In this document: positions 1 through 10,118 of the stretch, piece after piece
How positions within the stretch are numbered: position 1 is the stretch's first letter
How the letters are laid out: every line of letters begins with the position of its first letter
NCBI GenBank assembly: GCA_003427395.1
Contig: BFEA01000333.1
Span: 253,339-282,033 of the forward strand
From: Chara braunii
Lineage: Eukaryota > Streptophyta > Charophyceae > Charales > Characeae
Direction: 5' to 3'
DNA: 28,695 nucleotides
Translations under genes and position numbers: made by a program
Notes under the pieces: model-generated
The model's input: the letters and a program-made list of their open reading frames with translations, nothing else
What the model was told of the DNA's origin: nothing
Database searches by the model: none

Positions 1-38
<38 letters not shown>
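1..38. repeat. G homopolymer at window edge
   Basis: 38 consecutive G at the very start of the window. It may be a real homopolymer at a contig edge or an assembly/base-calling artefact; the sequence alone cannot decide. Confidence 0.95.
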
Positions 39-39
<1 letters not shown>

Positions 40-54
40 GTTGAAATATATATA

Positions 55-480
55 CGGAAACAGCCAGACAGGCAGATATGGGATCAAGCAATCAGTCTGT
101 ATAACAGACAGGCAGTTAAACGGCCAGATCAATGGACGGAGAAAGACAGATGGATGGATGGACAGATAGGCAGACAAGCAAACAGACATACAGGCAGACA
201 GAGATTTACAGACAGGCAGACAAATGTGCGGAGCAATGGATTGGAAGACAGACGGACTCATGGACGGATGGGCAGACAGGCAGACAGACATAAAGGCAGG
301 CAGGAAGGCCTACACATGACAGGGAGTCCATCAACGGGCGGAGCGATGGACGGAAAAACAGTCCGACACACAGATAGATGGGCAGACACCCAGGCAGACA
401 GATACTCATTCTAGGCAGACGGATAGACAGACAGACAGGGCGATGATTGAACAGACGGGCGAACAGAGAGTCCATGTGCA
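55..480. repeat. Degenerate CAGA/GGCA/GGAC microsatellite
   Basis: Irregular tandem array of 4-mers (CAGA, CAGG, GGCA, GGAC, GATG) on the + strand. Open frames across it on both strands are compositional and give only Arg/Gln/Asp-rich or Cys/Leu/Pro-rich low-complexity peptides, so I do not call them genes. Confidence 0.9.
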
Positions 481-957
481 AGCCTCAAGATGGACAGGAG
501 GGCTCTTGTTGGTAGGTGGATCTGCGAAGGCAATATCTTTGGGGCACTATATTGCCGCGGGATAGTCCCTGCGAACGACGAAAGATAATGAATTTGCCAA
601 GACGGGTTGAGTAACACATTCTTAGCTAGCAAGGCGCAAAGCATGAGGAGACGCAGAGGAAAAGGGGATGTAAAAAAGACACAGAAAGACGAACGGTTTG
701 CAATGATGCGACCTGAGGTGGGGCCTACTCTTGTCATACCAAAGGCTTCGTGTTTTTACGAAATTTTATCTGTAGAATCAATGTAGATATTGCTGAGATT
801 CACTCCCCACTGGAAGTGACAATAAAAGCAGAACAGCTGTCCCTTCCTCCTCCCTCCCTCCCCCCGGCCCCCGCCCCCGCCCCCAAGAAAGCTGTGTCCT
901 GGATAAGGAACTGCAGCTGTATTGCCATTTGAACTCTTGCATTTGTCGTTGTACGCG
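481..957. other. Non-coding, nothing recognised
   Basis: No recognisable protein or RNA. Contains a pyrimidine-rich CCTCC/CCCGCC block near 843-885. Confidence 0.6.
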
Positions 958-1077
958 GAACATAGAATGCTTGTATGCGTAGAATCTGGACATTATTGAA
1001 CATAGAATGCTTATATTCCTAGAATCTGGACTTTTTTGAACGTAGAATGCTTATATTCCTAGAATCTGAACATCGTT
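958..1077 (+). repeat. Three 40-bp tandem repeats
   Basis: Units at 958-997, 998-1037 and 1038-1077, each beginning GAACATAGAATGCTT (GAACGTAGAATGCTT in the third) and carrying AGAATCTG. Units 2 and 3 are the most alike. Nothing suggests coding. Confidence 0.9.
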
Positions 1078-1155
1078 GATGGACTCCCCCCAACACCCCT
1101 AAAAATGCTGCTGACAAAACACCCAACTGGGTCTGTTTATGATGACCACCCTACA

Positions 1156-1197
1156 CAATGGGCCCATGTATTTGTTTTTTCTTTCAATGGGCCCATG
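1156..1197. repeat. Paired CAATGGGCCCATG motifs
   Basis: The same 13-mer occurs at 1156-1168 and 1185-1197, 29 bp apart. Each contains the palindrome ATGGGCCCAT, which holds TGGGCC on both strands. In land plants TGGGCC ('site II') is a TCP-factor binding core. There is no downstream gene here, so a promoter role is only a possibility. Confidence 0.45.
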
Positions 1198-2600
1198 GTT
1201 TAAGTTTCAACCCTTACAGAACTTTCGACGCGAAGGACCGTCGATGCGAAATCTCTACGGCTATGGGGCCCTGAAAGTCGCGGAGCGTTAACGCCCACGA
1301 CGATGTTTGCAGGCTGGGCGAGGTACTGGTGGCTTAAGCGTTGCCAGGTCCAAAATTCCAGTAGACAGCGCATCACGTTCTGCTTGCATGTGTTTGTTTT
1401 TGAAACTTTTTTGAAGTTTTTTCCGATTTTTTTTTTCTGCGACGTAATCGCCGTTGCTTTTTGAAGCCACATACCTGCTTGTAAGGGACAGGGCCCGGCA
1501 TTGCTCACGCTTTAGCGCATGAACCAACCTAGCACCAGTGGGGCTTGCCCGTTGGTCATATATGGTGCCGAGGAAGTCGCCATAACCATGGGCGTGCAAG
1601 TTGCGGCTATGCCTACACAATGGTGGTTTTGTAAAAAAAAACGCCAGTACTTCCTACAGCCGTGCCTGTTAACAAGCCACGATTTTAGGAAACGTACAGG
1701 TCACTACAGGAGCGCCCAAATCCTTTTTTTGTTTGTCTTTGTTTTTGTTTTTTATTTTTTATTTTTTGTTTTTTTGTTTTTTTGCCCGAATGCATCCGAC
1801 TAGAAACGTTTCGACTCTATTTTTTTCCCACGGCCAATAGCTGGGCCAAGTACTGGTGGTTTAAGCTTCATTTTCCTGATGTGGGATGGGGCTACTGGAC
1901 AATCATGGTGGTTTGGACCTGACCTTGGCCGCCAGAGGAGTTACATCGGCACAAGTGTTGTTTTTGTTTTTTCTCCTTTTCCATTTGATGTAAATGGACA
2001 GACAATTTTTTGTTTTTTCGACTTCGTTGTTTTTTAATATTTTTCCATTATGTGGCAGAGCGGTATGAATTTTTTCAAGGAGTTTTCGAACTTTTCTTTT
2101 CTTGATGGAGATGAAAGCGGAAACAGGCGAAGTGGGGACGCTCAACATTTTGTGGCCCCCCCACTCTGACCACCTCCACCAATGTCGAGTGTGTCTGGCT
2201 ACCGTGTATATCTGGATAGACTACTAGTGGCTTAAATCACTAGTACCCCCCCCCCTCCCCCAATTCCCCACCCCCCGGGGTCCAAAATTTTTGGTGGGTC
2301 AATAGCAGCAATAACAGCGGGAAACATAATGATCCAGAAAATGGCTAATGTTTGCGATCTTTGAATGTTTTTTGTGTTCCCTTTTTTTAAAAATTTTGAA
2401 CCACCAGTACGTTTCCCATCTATTTTTGTAATTTTTCTCTGATGCGGCTGCATGCACGCCTCGATGTTGAGGGGGTCATCTGGCGGGCAAAAAATGGCTG
2501 GCAGCACCAGACAAAAGGAGGCCTGTACTGGTGCGTTTTTTTCTGGTGCACACTGCACAGGGCATTTTGAGCCCCATGGGTATCAGTGGTTTAGTGTCTT
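1198..2600. repeat. Non-coding DNA with a recurring TACTGGTGG motif
   Basis: The motif TACTGGTGGYTTAAGC occurs at 1324-1339 and 1851-1866. Diverged forms occur at 2222-2238 (TACTAGTGGCTTAAATC) and 2581-2596 (TATCAGTGGTTTAGTG), with shorter GGTGGTTT forms at 1617 and 1900. T-rich tracts and poly-C (2247-2275) lie between. The pattern suggests a decayed dispersed repeat; no gene is recognised. Confidence 0.45.
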
Positions 2601-2756
2601 CCACTAGAAGGGCAGCGCCAAAGCTTCGAGCCTGATTTTATTTTTAATCGGATTTTGTTGACGGCAGAAATCTTGTTGGCCACTGTTGAGCCCCTGGCCC
2701 CCATTATAATCCTTCATCATCTGGGACTCATTCTGGCCATATGGCCAGTCAGTCAA

Positions 2757-3480
2757 ATTCATACGGTGAAGTTTTGTGTGACTGGGCTGAATGTGGCCAG
2801 GATTCTGCTGAAATACATTTGAAAGTTTGTTAGTGCGGTTGTGCAGAATCTGGTCGCGACTCGCTCGAGTTCAGTTCTGGAGAGTCGTAAATTGACTCGA
2901 CTGAATCTTTCTGTCATTTCAGTCGAATTCATCTGGAAACACCTTGTGTGATTTAACTGACTCTGCTCTGAAAGCTGCTCAAATCATACATGGGGTCGAC
3001 AGAATCTGGCCGTGATTCGTTCTCATGTACATCCAGGAGAAACTTGTGTGATTCGACTTAACCTGTCCGGAAGGCGTTTCGAATGGTGTGTGATTGGACT
3101 GAGGGCACACACTCACACCGTGACTCTCCTAAATGTATGTGACTGCAATTATTGCCAGACCTGGATGCATCTGTCTGCAATCACGTCCAGAGCTCTCAGT
3201 CTCGCCGTGAGTACCTCAAATGGTTCTGGAAAAGTACTAGGGCATACTCATGCGAGGACTTTTTATGACCGAACACTGGACGTGATTGCGGCCAGAAACA
3301 TCCTGCTTCGGCCCGTAACTGCTGCTGCCAGATAGGGCCATACTCACGGCAGGAATTCTTGTGACTGACTTCTGGACGTGATTGTTGTCAGATACATCCA
3401 GGTTGGACCGCAATTGCAGTCGGATGCATTTAGGAAAGTGCTACTGTAAGCATACCCTTGGTGTGATTGGGCAGAATAGG
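2757..3480 (+). repeat. Decayed GTGTGATT-type repeat array
   Basis: About six diverged copies of a motif like TTGTGTGATTNGACTGAATCTG lie near 2775, 2944, 3045, 3088, 3358 and 3459, with recurring GGACGTGATTG and CAGATACATCC blocks. Spacing is irregular, so this is an old, eroded repeat. A 107-codon open frame at 3012-3335 runs through it and looks incidental. Confidence 0.5.
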
Positions 3481-3501
3481 TGTGTAATGCACTCCAAAAT
3501 G

Positions 3502-3521
3502 CTAGTATACTAGTATACTAG
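3502..3521. repeat. 20-bp perfect palindrome of CTAGTATA units
   Basis: CTAGTATACTAGTATACTAG is its own reverse complement and also a short tandem repeat. Confidence 0.9.
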
Positions 3522-4044
3522 TGTTAACGTCCTTTTTGTGAGTAACGTCATATTCGTTTCAGGTTCATATCTGAAGTTGAATCCCTTTTAGTGACCGGGA
3601 GGGACGTCCCATTTGCACGGACTATAAGAGATGTTGGCCGTAGATAAGGAAGACAGATGATCGATCGCCTGTAATTTGTTCAAGTGGGACATTTTAAACT
3701 TTAAAGAGGGGAAAACATGGCCGCTTGCCGAAAGGGTTTTGAAAATTTTGAAGCTTGAGAAAGTTATGTAAATGTAGGAAGGTCCGTCAGGACATCCGTT
3801 AAAATTGGAACGACACAGAGAAAAAAAAAAAGAGTAAATGGAGGAAGGAAACAATGGCTGCATGCCTGGCTCATTGGGTGTACTATTTTTTTGCTTTTCG
3901 CTACAGAAAATAGCATTGGCTGAGCACACATAAGCAGCTTACGTGAATTTTTTACAGGTCTGCCAGACCAGTGTGGAGGCTGCTACTTCAACAATTTGAA
4001 AGAGGAAAGAGAAGAACAACGGGCCTGGCTCCATTACTCATGAC
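3522..4044. other. Non-coding, nothing recognised
   Basis: AT-rich, with a short A-run near 3821. I see no protein family or RNA signature. Confidence 0.5.
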
Positions 4045-4090
4045 ATGTGCAAAATGAGAATGAATCTTCCGATGGAACATGGGAAGGTAT
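4045..4090 (+). repeat. Dispersed repeat family, copy A
   Basis: Begins ATGTGCAAAATGAGAATG and continues to GGGAAGGTAT. It shares 40-45 bp with the copies at 4341-4430 (opposite strand), 4545-4640 and 5641-5750. Confidence 0.8.
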
Positions 4091-4275
4091 TTTTAAAACA
4101 GGTCGGACCCACCGCGGCGAAGACGCTGGCCAGAGAGAGGGATGAGGTGAAACGATGCCGTGTGGGGTGTGTCCAAACATACAGGAAAGGCGAGCAACGT
4201 AAACAGGAGGCAGAGCCACGCCTGAGCTATACGAGCACCGAGCACCAAGCCCTTGCGTATCTTCGGCGAGGTGGT

Positions 4276-4337
4276 ACCGAGCTGTCAAAATATGGCGGCA
4301 TATTGTCCTATGTTCCAGCAGAAGGTTCATTGTCATC
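4276..4337 (-). repeat. Dispersed repeat family, diverged copy D
   Basis: Its reverse complement carries CTTCTGC, GGAACATAGGA, ATGCCGCCAT and ATTTTG in the order seen in copy C, but with more substitutions. Confidence 0.55.
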
Positions 4338-4340
4338 AGG

Positions 4341-4430
4341 GCATCACTTCAGTACTCACACGCACAAAAGACACAAGATTTTGTGTATCTTCCCATCTTC
4401 TAGAGGAAGATTCATTCTCGTTTTGCACAT
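4341..4430 (-). repeat. Dispersed repeat family, copy B (inverted)
   Basis: The reverse complement starts at 4430 with ATGTGCAAAACGAGAATG and runs through AGAAGATGGGAAGATACAC to TGTCTTTTGTGCGTGTG, about 90 bp. With copy A it forms an inverted pair spanning about 385 bp, as a MITE would, but the ends are not otherwise defined. Confidence 0.75.
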
Positions 4431-4544
4431 TTGTTCCTGGACAGCCACGGGGACCGCATGCAGGAGCCACAGAAAAAACAAAGGGCCTGTAGACAGATCG
4501 AAGCCGGCTTTTGCTTTGCGCCCTCACTGCACTACTGGATGAAG

Positions 4545-4640
4545 GTGGAAAATGAGAATGAATCTTCTGCCAGAGCATGGAACGATACACCGCCATTATT
4601 TTTTGTCTTTTGTGCATGTGGTGAGTAGTCGAGCAATCCC
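4545..4640 (+). repeat. Dispersed repeat family, copy C
   Basis: GTGGAAAATGAGAATG, then ATGGAACGATACACC, then TTGTCTTTTGTGCATGTG. It aligns with copies B and E over its full length. Confidence 0.75.
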
Positions 4641-4826
4641 CATGTACTTGCCTTCAAGCATGGGGAGACCGGCGAAGAGCCAAAAAAAAAACAACAAAAA
4701 GTGAAATGGACGGAGGGAACAAACGCCGCGGCCGCCGCAACAGCCAGCCGCGGCCCAAAAGAGAAACGATGACCAACTGGCATTCCTGAGTCGGTACACC
4801 CCTGAACCGTTGAAAAAATTGTTCTC

Positions 4827-5085
4827 CACTGAGAGCCATCCTAAAAGCTGGGGGGAGCAAATGCTGCGGCCATCCTAAAAGCGATTGAACCCCACTGAGA
4901 ACAAATTGTCGGTCAGCAAATGACTAATTCTAAAAGCTGGGGGGAGCAAATGCTGCGGCCACTGAGAGCCATTGTAAAAAGCTGGGGGGAGCAAATGACT
5001 ATACCTTTTGTCGGTCAGCCCGATAACGATATCTCAAGGCTGTTGTAAAAAAAAACAAAAAAATTGGCCCGTCAAGCTGGGCTGT
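4827..5085 (+). repeat. Tandem/dispersed repeat with AAAAGCTGGGGGGAGCAAAT
   Basis: The block CACTGAGAGCCAT...TAAAAGCTGGGGGGAGC recurs at 4827, 4931 and ~4960-4995. GTCGGTCAGC recurs near 4908 and 5010. The tail (CTCAAGGC, A-run, ATTGG, GTCA) recurs at 5515-5570. Confidence 0.7.
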
Positions 5086-5509
5086 TTTTGCTGGCACCCG
5101 GGCACCCAACTTATGCCCGCGTACACGCCGGGCATTCCCCGGGCAAAAAAAAGAAAGGAACAAAAAAAGAAAAAGAAGAGGAAGGTTTGTTCCGGGGGAA
5201 AAAAAAATGATGCATAGAAACGACTCTTAGTTGAGGGTTGTATCAGAATTCCTCGCAGAATGGGAGATAAAAAAGAAAAAAGGCACTCCCCTTTAAAGTT
5301 TGAGCCCCTTTAGCCCCTTTAAAACTAATTTATACCCCCCCCCTTGACAGCTAACTCTCAAAAAAAGAAATGAGCCCGGATTTGGGGTCCGCTGGGAGAG
5401 CACAGAAAACCAAAAAAAAAAAAGGAAAATAAAGGCTTTCTTTTTTTTTTTTCCACTTCTGGCTATCCCGCGCGCTACTCCTGGGTGCGCTGGCGGCGGG
5501 ACAATCTTC
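5086..5509. other. Low-complexity purine-rich non-coding DNA
   Basis: Several A-rich/AG-rich stretches (5147-5210, 5267-5282, 5410-5430), a T-run at 5439-5452 and a CCCCTTTA block near 5288-5325. No gene seen. Confidence 0.5.
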
Positions 5510-5600
5510 CTGGATCTCAAGGCCATTGCAAAAAACAAAAAAAATTGGGCTGGTCAGCTCGATAATGATAGCTGAAAAACGATGTTAAAAAAAAAAAGAG
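5510..5600 (+). repeat. Second copy of the 5010-5085 repeat
   Basis: GATCTCAAGGC, an A-rich tract, AATTGGGCTGGTCAGC and CGATAATGATA match the elements at 5010-5085 in a permuted order, as expected for part of a tandem array. Confidence 0.55.
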
Positions 5601-5640
5601 GGTTAGCAAAGAAAGGTCTCCTGGGTTCACTGCACACCAA

Positions 5641-5750
5641 ACGTGCAAAATGAGAATGAATCTTCCTGTAGAAGATGGGAAGGTATACCCACAATTTTTC
5701 CCTTTTTTTTTTTCCTCTTGTGTACATCACGAGTTGTGGAGCGAGGCCCA
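5641..5750 (+). repeat. Dispersed repeat family, copy E
   Basis: ACGTGCAAAATGAGAATG, then AGAAGATGGGAAGGTATAC, then CTCTTGTGTACATCACGAGT and GTGGAGC. It matches copies B and C beyond the first 45 bp. Confidence 0.75.
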
Positions 5751-6270
5751 ACGCCCAGTGAACGGGCAGGCCGCTTCTGAACGGTGACGATGCCAGCTGT
5801 CACTGGCGACAACACGGCAAAAGCCAAGTGGCGGCACTTCGGCCAGACCAAGACAAAAGGCAAACAACAAAGAAAAGTCCGCACACACTCTGCCACGTTT
5901 CAGAATGTATCTGGCCTGGATCACGTCCGAAGTTGAAAATGCCTTGGTGTGCGTGTCCCTGCCCAAGCCCAATTATGTGCTTGTATTCTAACATGAGGCC
6001 TGGAAATTAGCAAACGCGCATGGCCCACACGACACCGTGGGCCCAGGACGGAATTGTCACTTTCCCGACAGTGGCAGCCGGGCCTCGCGGGAGCGTCACG
6101 CGAGACCTGGCTCACACTTTAATGACAGTAATAAAATATAAAAGTATATATATAGATATAGAAAAAATGAAAAGTAGAAAAGGAAGGAGGGGGTGGTTCG
6201 AAAAGACACAGCAGCCCAGTGTGATATTTTTGTAATCCTATTCAAACCACCACTACTTTTCAGAGATACG
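5751..6270. other. Non-coding, nothing recognised
   Basis: No protein family recognised on either strand; overlapping short open frames look incidental. Confidence 0.45.
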
Positions 6271-6359
6271 CTTTGTGAACTCGCCGGGCTGTAGGGGCCC
6301 ACAGCGCGTGGATGGATTCATTAAGTGCAACTTTGTGAACTCGCGGGGCTGTAGGGGCC
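6271..6359 (+). repeat. Two 29-bp direct repeats, 60-bp period
   Basis: CTTTGTGAACTCGC(C/G)GGGC...GGGGCC at 6271-6299 and 6331-6359, differing at one base. Confidence 0.9.
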
Positions 6360-6430
6360 TGCATTACGGGGACAGATTTTTCCTGAATCCTGATGACTCG
6401 AATGTCAGAAGTCTTGGTAGCAGGAATAAG

Positions 6431-6545
6431 TACTACCGTCTTCACCCGAGTAGAATGCCTGGTCATTATAGCTGTATCTGGATTGAAAAGTGCACCAAAA
6501 ACGGCTATAATGACCGGGCATTCTATTCGGGTGAAGACGGTAGTA
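6431..6545. repeat. Long hairpin: ~45-bp arms, 25-nt loop
   Basis: Arms 6431-6475 and 6501-6545 are inverted copies with three differences. Read as + strand RNA, all three are G-U wobbles, so the arm is continuously paired. It may be a small fold-back element/MITE or a small-RNA precursor; there is no direct sign of either. Confidence 0.85.
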
Positions 6546-7018
6546 GTTTCATCGCCTGATAGCTCCGGTGTGAAAAAACTGCGTTGGGCTGTTGGTTACT
6601 TTTTTTTTTTTTTTTTGGAAAGATTGCTGTCTTTCTTTTGACTTTCGCTTGGGAGTTGAGTTTTTCATGTACCACTGGGGTCTTTGAAAAGTACCGCTGC
6701 GTTTATTTAGATGCCGTTTGTCTGACGGAAGAGAAGAACACGTAGCAGGATGGAGATACAAGCAGAAATGTGTCTTGTGCATGGAGAGTTGATGTATCAG
6801 AGAGAGTATGTGTGCGTCAACCAAGCACACGGCTAACAGTAATCAATTACAATGAGGAGTTACTACAGGGGTGCCCATGTGTGTACAGTCAGAGTTAGAT
6901 AGTGTCCCATAATGCAATCAAGCACTGAAAATGCCTGGTGTGGTTTGTGGGGCTCTGCACTTGTACCTTCTTCCCGGTCGCCTGCCCCTCTGTTGAGCAT
7001 TTCTTCCCATGAAAGCAC
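6546..7018. other. Non-coding, nothing recognised
   Basis: Contains a T-run (6600-6616). I see no recognisable gene. Confidence 0.5.
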
Positions 7019-7056
7019 CTCTCTCTCTCTCTCTCTCTCTGAAAAATTCTCCTGTT

Positions 7057-7087
<31 letters not shown>

Positions 7088-7098
7088 TTCTCCTGTTT
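7019..7098 (+). repeat. Duplicated (CT)n plus GAAAAATTCTCCTGTTT
   Basis: (CT)n at 7019-7040 and 7057-7081, each followed by GAAAAATTCTCCTGTTT, giving a 41-bp tandem duplication. Confidence 0.9.
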
Positions 7099-7190
7099 AA
7101 ATCGAAGAAATGTGCGTGGAAAAGCACTTGGTCGAACCGAGCAACAGGAAGCTCGCACCTCCGAGGGCGCCTCGAGAGATAAAAGACAGA

Positions 7191-7786
<596 letters not shown>

Positions 7787-7833
<47 letters not shown>
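7787..7833 (+). repeat. (CA)n microsatellite
   Basis: About 23 CA dinucleotides preceded by CGCGTG. Confidence 0.98.
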
Positions 7834-7835
<2 letters not shown>

Positions 7836-8173
7836 ATATACACACAGGCACGTGACGTGGTGAGTCATTATCCATCAGTCAAATGCATCCTGTGCCGGCT
7901 GTCGGGGTGCAACATCCTTATAAGTTGGTGAAAGTCAGACGAAACGGTCTGGCACCATCATCCTTTTCTTTGTCAAGTTGTGTATTCGTGAAAAAGACAA
8001 CACACACGCACATGCAGGCACACATGTGGGTTGGGCTGCGGGAAGGGAGAACCCACTCCTGGAAAACAGAGATTGTATGTACTCGCGGACACAGAGACAC
8101 GACTCTCTTAAAGCAGAGAAGAAAAATAGCATGTTGCGGCACCGTTTGGTGGTGATGTTTGGGCTGGGTGCCG

Positions 8174-8370
8174 CTATGTCGGCCGGGTGATACAATGTAG
8201 TAGGTTGAGCGGTACCTTGTGGACTCTAGGCGGAACAAAGTAGACTGTGTGGTCTGCCTGCAGGGCAGAAAACAAAGGAGCAGATTGTGTCGCCGCGAAG
8301 CGGCTTGTATCACAAAGTCGGCTTGGTGATACTGCGTGGGTTGGGACTCAGGAGGTACCATGTGGACTGG
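8174..8370 (+). repeat. Diverged direct repeat, ~142-bp period
   Basis: GTCGGCCGGGTGATAC...GGTACCTTGTGGACT near 8174-8225 corresponds to GTCGGCTTGGTGATAC...GGTACCATGTGGACT near 8315-8370. Confidence 0.65.
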
Positions 8371-8420
8371 GTGGACTGACGGGGGGTACAGTGTGGGTCT
8401 AGCGCAGAATCGTTTGATTT

Positions 8421-8972
8421 CATTCATTTAATTCCATCTGGGTTCAAATTCAGGTTTGTATTTCAAATTTTCAACGGTTACCAACTGATCTGTAGGCCCA
8501 TTGATAATAGTGCGGGCCCTTGGCTATTTGACAGTTGTGGTTTTCTGGGTCGACTTCGATCGCGTGATGGTTCAATTCCAATTCCTGTTTTCCTCCAAAC
8601 CAGGGAGGGTACCAAAGACGGGGTTGCTGCGAACACCTACGAAGTTCGGCAATTACCGCACCCTGCAGCAGCAGCAGCCCTTTGCGAGGTATTTTTTCAG
8701 ATCTGATCATTAAATCTTGTGTTTGTGTTTTAGGCTGGTAGAAATCTCGTCTTCGCACTTGCGTAGAGTTGGTGGGCAGCAAATACTTGCACTGTCGATC
8801 AGCGATGTAATTTGCCCGAATTTTGAAAGGCAAGAAGTGCTTGTGGGATACTGCACCAACATGCTGGATGCCGAGAATGCCTTGTGCATTATGTTCGTCG
8901 TTTCTCACATCTGGCAAGTGGCGTTGGCGTAGGGAGGCCTGTTCTTTGAGACTCGAGTGGAGCCCTTCCATC
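8421..8972. other. Unrecognised stretch with a 166-codon open frame (-)
   Basis: The minus strand is open from 8971 to 8471 (166 codons). The product has no motif, signal peptide or membrane segment I recognise and lacks repeats. A frame of this length can occur by chance in a 28-kb window. It may be a fragment of an old element; I would not call it a gene. Confidence 0.2.
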
Positions 8973-9335
8973 GGTCAGAGAGTTGCTCTTTGAACAGCGA
9001 AATTACGGTAGGGGGTCTCGTCGAAATGGGGTCTCATAGAGAAAGCACAGCTAGCAAAGGTCAGAGGGTTGCTCTTTGCACAGCGAAATGACGGTTGGGG
9101 GTCTTATCGAGAAAGCACAGCCAGCAAAGGTCAGATGGTTGCTTTTTTAACAGCGAAATGACGTCTCATAGAGAAAGCACAGCCAGCAAAGGTCAGAGGG
9201 TTGCTCTTTGCACAGCGAAATGACGGTTGGGGGTCTTATCGAGAAAGCACAGCCAGCAAAGGTCAGATGGTTGCTTTTTTAACAGCGAAATGACGGTTGG
9301 GGGTCTCATAGAGGAAGCACAGCCAGCGAAGTTGC
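8973..9335 (+). repeat. Minisatellite with higher-order 132-bp structure
   Basis: About six units start at GGTCAG (8973, 9059, 9129, 9191, 9261, then a worn unit near 9330) and contain TTGCT, CAGCGAAATGACG, GGGGTCT, GAGAAAGCACAGCCAGC. Units of ~70 and 62 bp alternate, so 9059-9190 and 9191-9322 are near-identical 132-bp blocks, indicating recent duplication. Confidence 0.9.
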
Positions 9336-9339
9336 TTTT

Positions 9340-9783
9340 TGAACAGTGAAATGGCGGTAAGGGGGTCTCATCGAAAGGTTTTTTTTCCGGAGGCGAAGTG
9401 CTGCAAAGATAGCGAGGTCAGAAACGACAAACGCGTTGGTGAATCGCTGTCTTTTGCTGGTGTAAGTCTTGTCCAAATTTGCATGAAGCCTCGCGAAGGA
9501 CGATTAAGCTGGTTATAATTACTTATTTAGTTGTATTAACTAATGGCATATGAACTATTATGAAGATCAATTTGCTGTTCATGTAGAACGTCGGTGCTCT
9601 CTAGGTACAAGCGAAGAGATATGCAAGATTTTTTTTCTGCTTCTGTCGTGGACGTTTGTCCTCTTTACAGAACGTGCAGTAGTATTTATGTCAGTTGGTT
9701 ATCATTGGAAATTCCCAGTGAATTCTTTCAAGTTATTGTTTGAACTGTATTTTTTTGGGGGGGAAAACAGGAGTCACAAAAAT
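9340..9783. other. Non-coding, nothing recognised
   Basis: AT-rich. One 80-codon open frame (9550-9792) is rich in Phe/Leu and runs into the repeat that follows; no family recognised. Confidence 0.4.
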
Positions 9784-9926
9784 AAGTTATAATTGCACTA
9801 CGGGGCCAAGATACAGTTTCAAATTGCAGTTTGGGCAATGTATACAACCCAGCTTTCTGGCCACGTAGGGGCCCCTGATGTGCAGTTGTGAACTGTATCT
9901 TGCCCCATATAGTACAATTATAACTC
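9784..9926. mobile_element. MITE-like palindromic unit 1
   Basis: The left end AGTTATAATTGCACTAC...GATACAGTT is mirrored by the right end AACTGTATCTTGCCCC...AATTATAACT. The unit has no coding capacity. It is about 170 bp from, and clearly homologous to, the next unit, including the central CAACCCAGCTTT block. Confidence 0.75.
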
Positions 9927-9930
9927 TTTA

Positions 9931-10118
9931 ACTTCAGTATGAGTCACCAAAATGAGTTATAATTGCACTACGGGCCATGATACAGTTTCGAATTGCAGTT
10001 CGGGCAATGTGTACAACCCAGCTTTTTGGCCAGGTAGGGGCCCCGAAGTGCAATTGCAGACTGTATCTTGCCCCATAGTGAAATTATAACTCGTTTTCTT
10101 TGAGACTCATACTGAAGT
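9931..10118. mobile_element. MITE-like palindromic unit 2 with longer inverted ends
   Basis: The outer ends ACTTCAGTATGAGTC (9931-9945) and GACTCATACTGAAGT (10104-10118) are perfect inverted repeats of 15 bp. They flank a core (9954-10092) homologous to unit 1. I could not identify a clear target-site duplication. Small size, inverted ends and lack of coding sequence fit a MITE or fold-back element. Confidence 0.75.

Noticed and set aside
8471-8971. 166-codon open frame on the minus strand.
   Set aside because: No motif recognised; kept only as a low-confidence note.
8973-9335. CRISPR-like array.
   Set aside because: The repeats are contiguous, with no short conserved repeat separated by unique spacers; it is a minisatellite.
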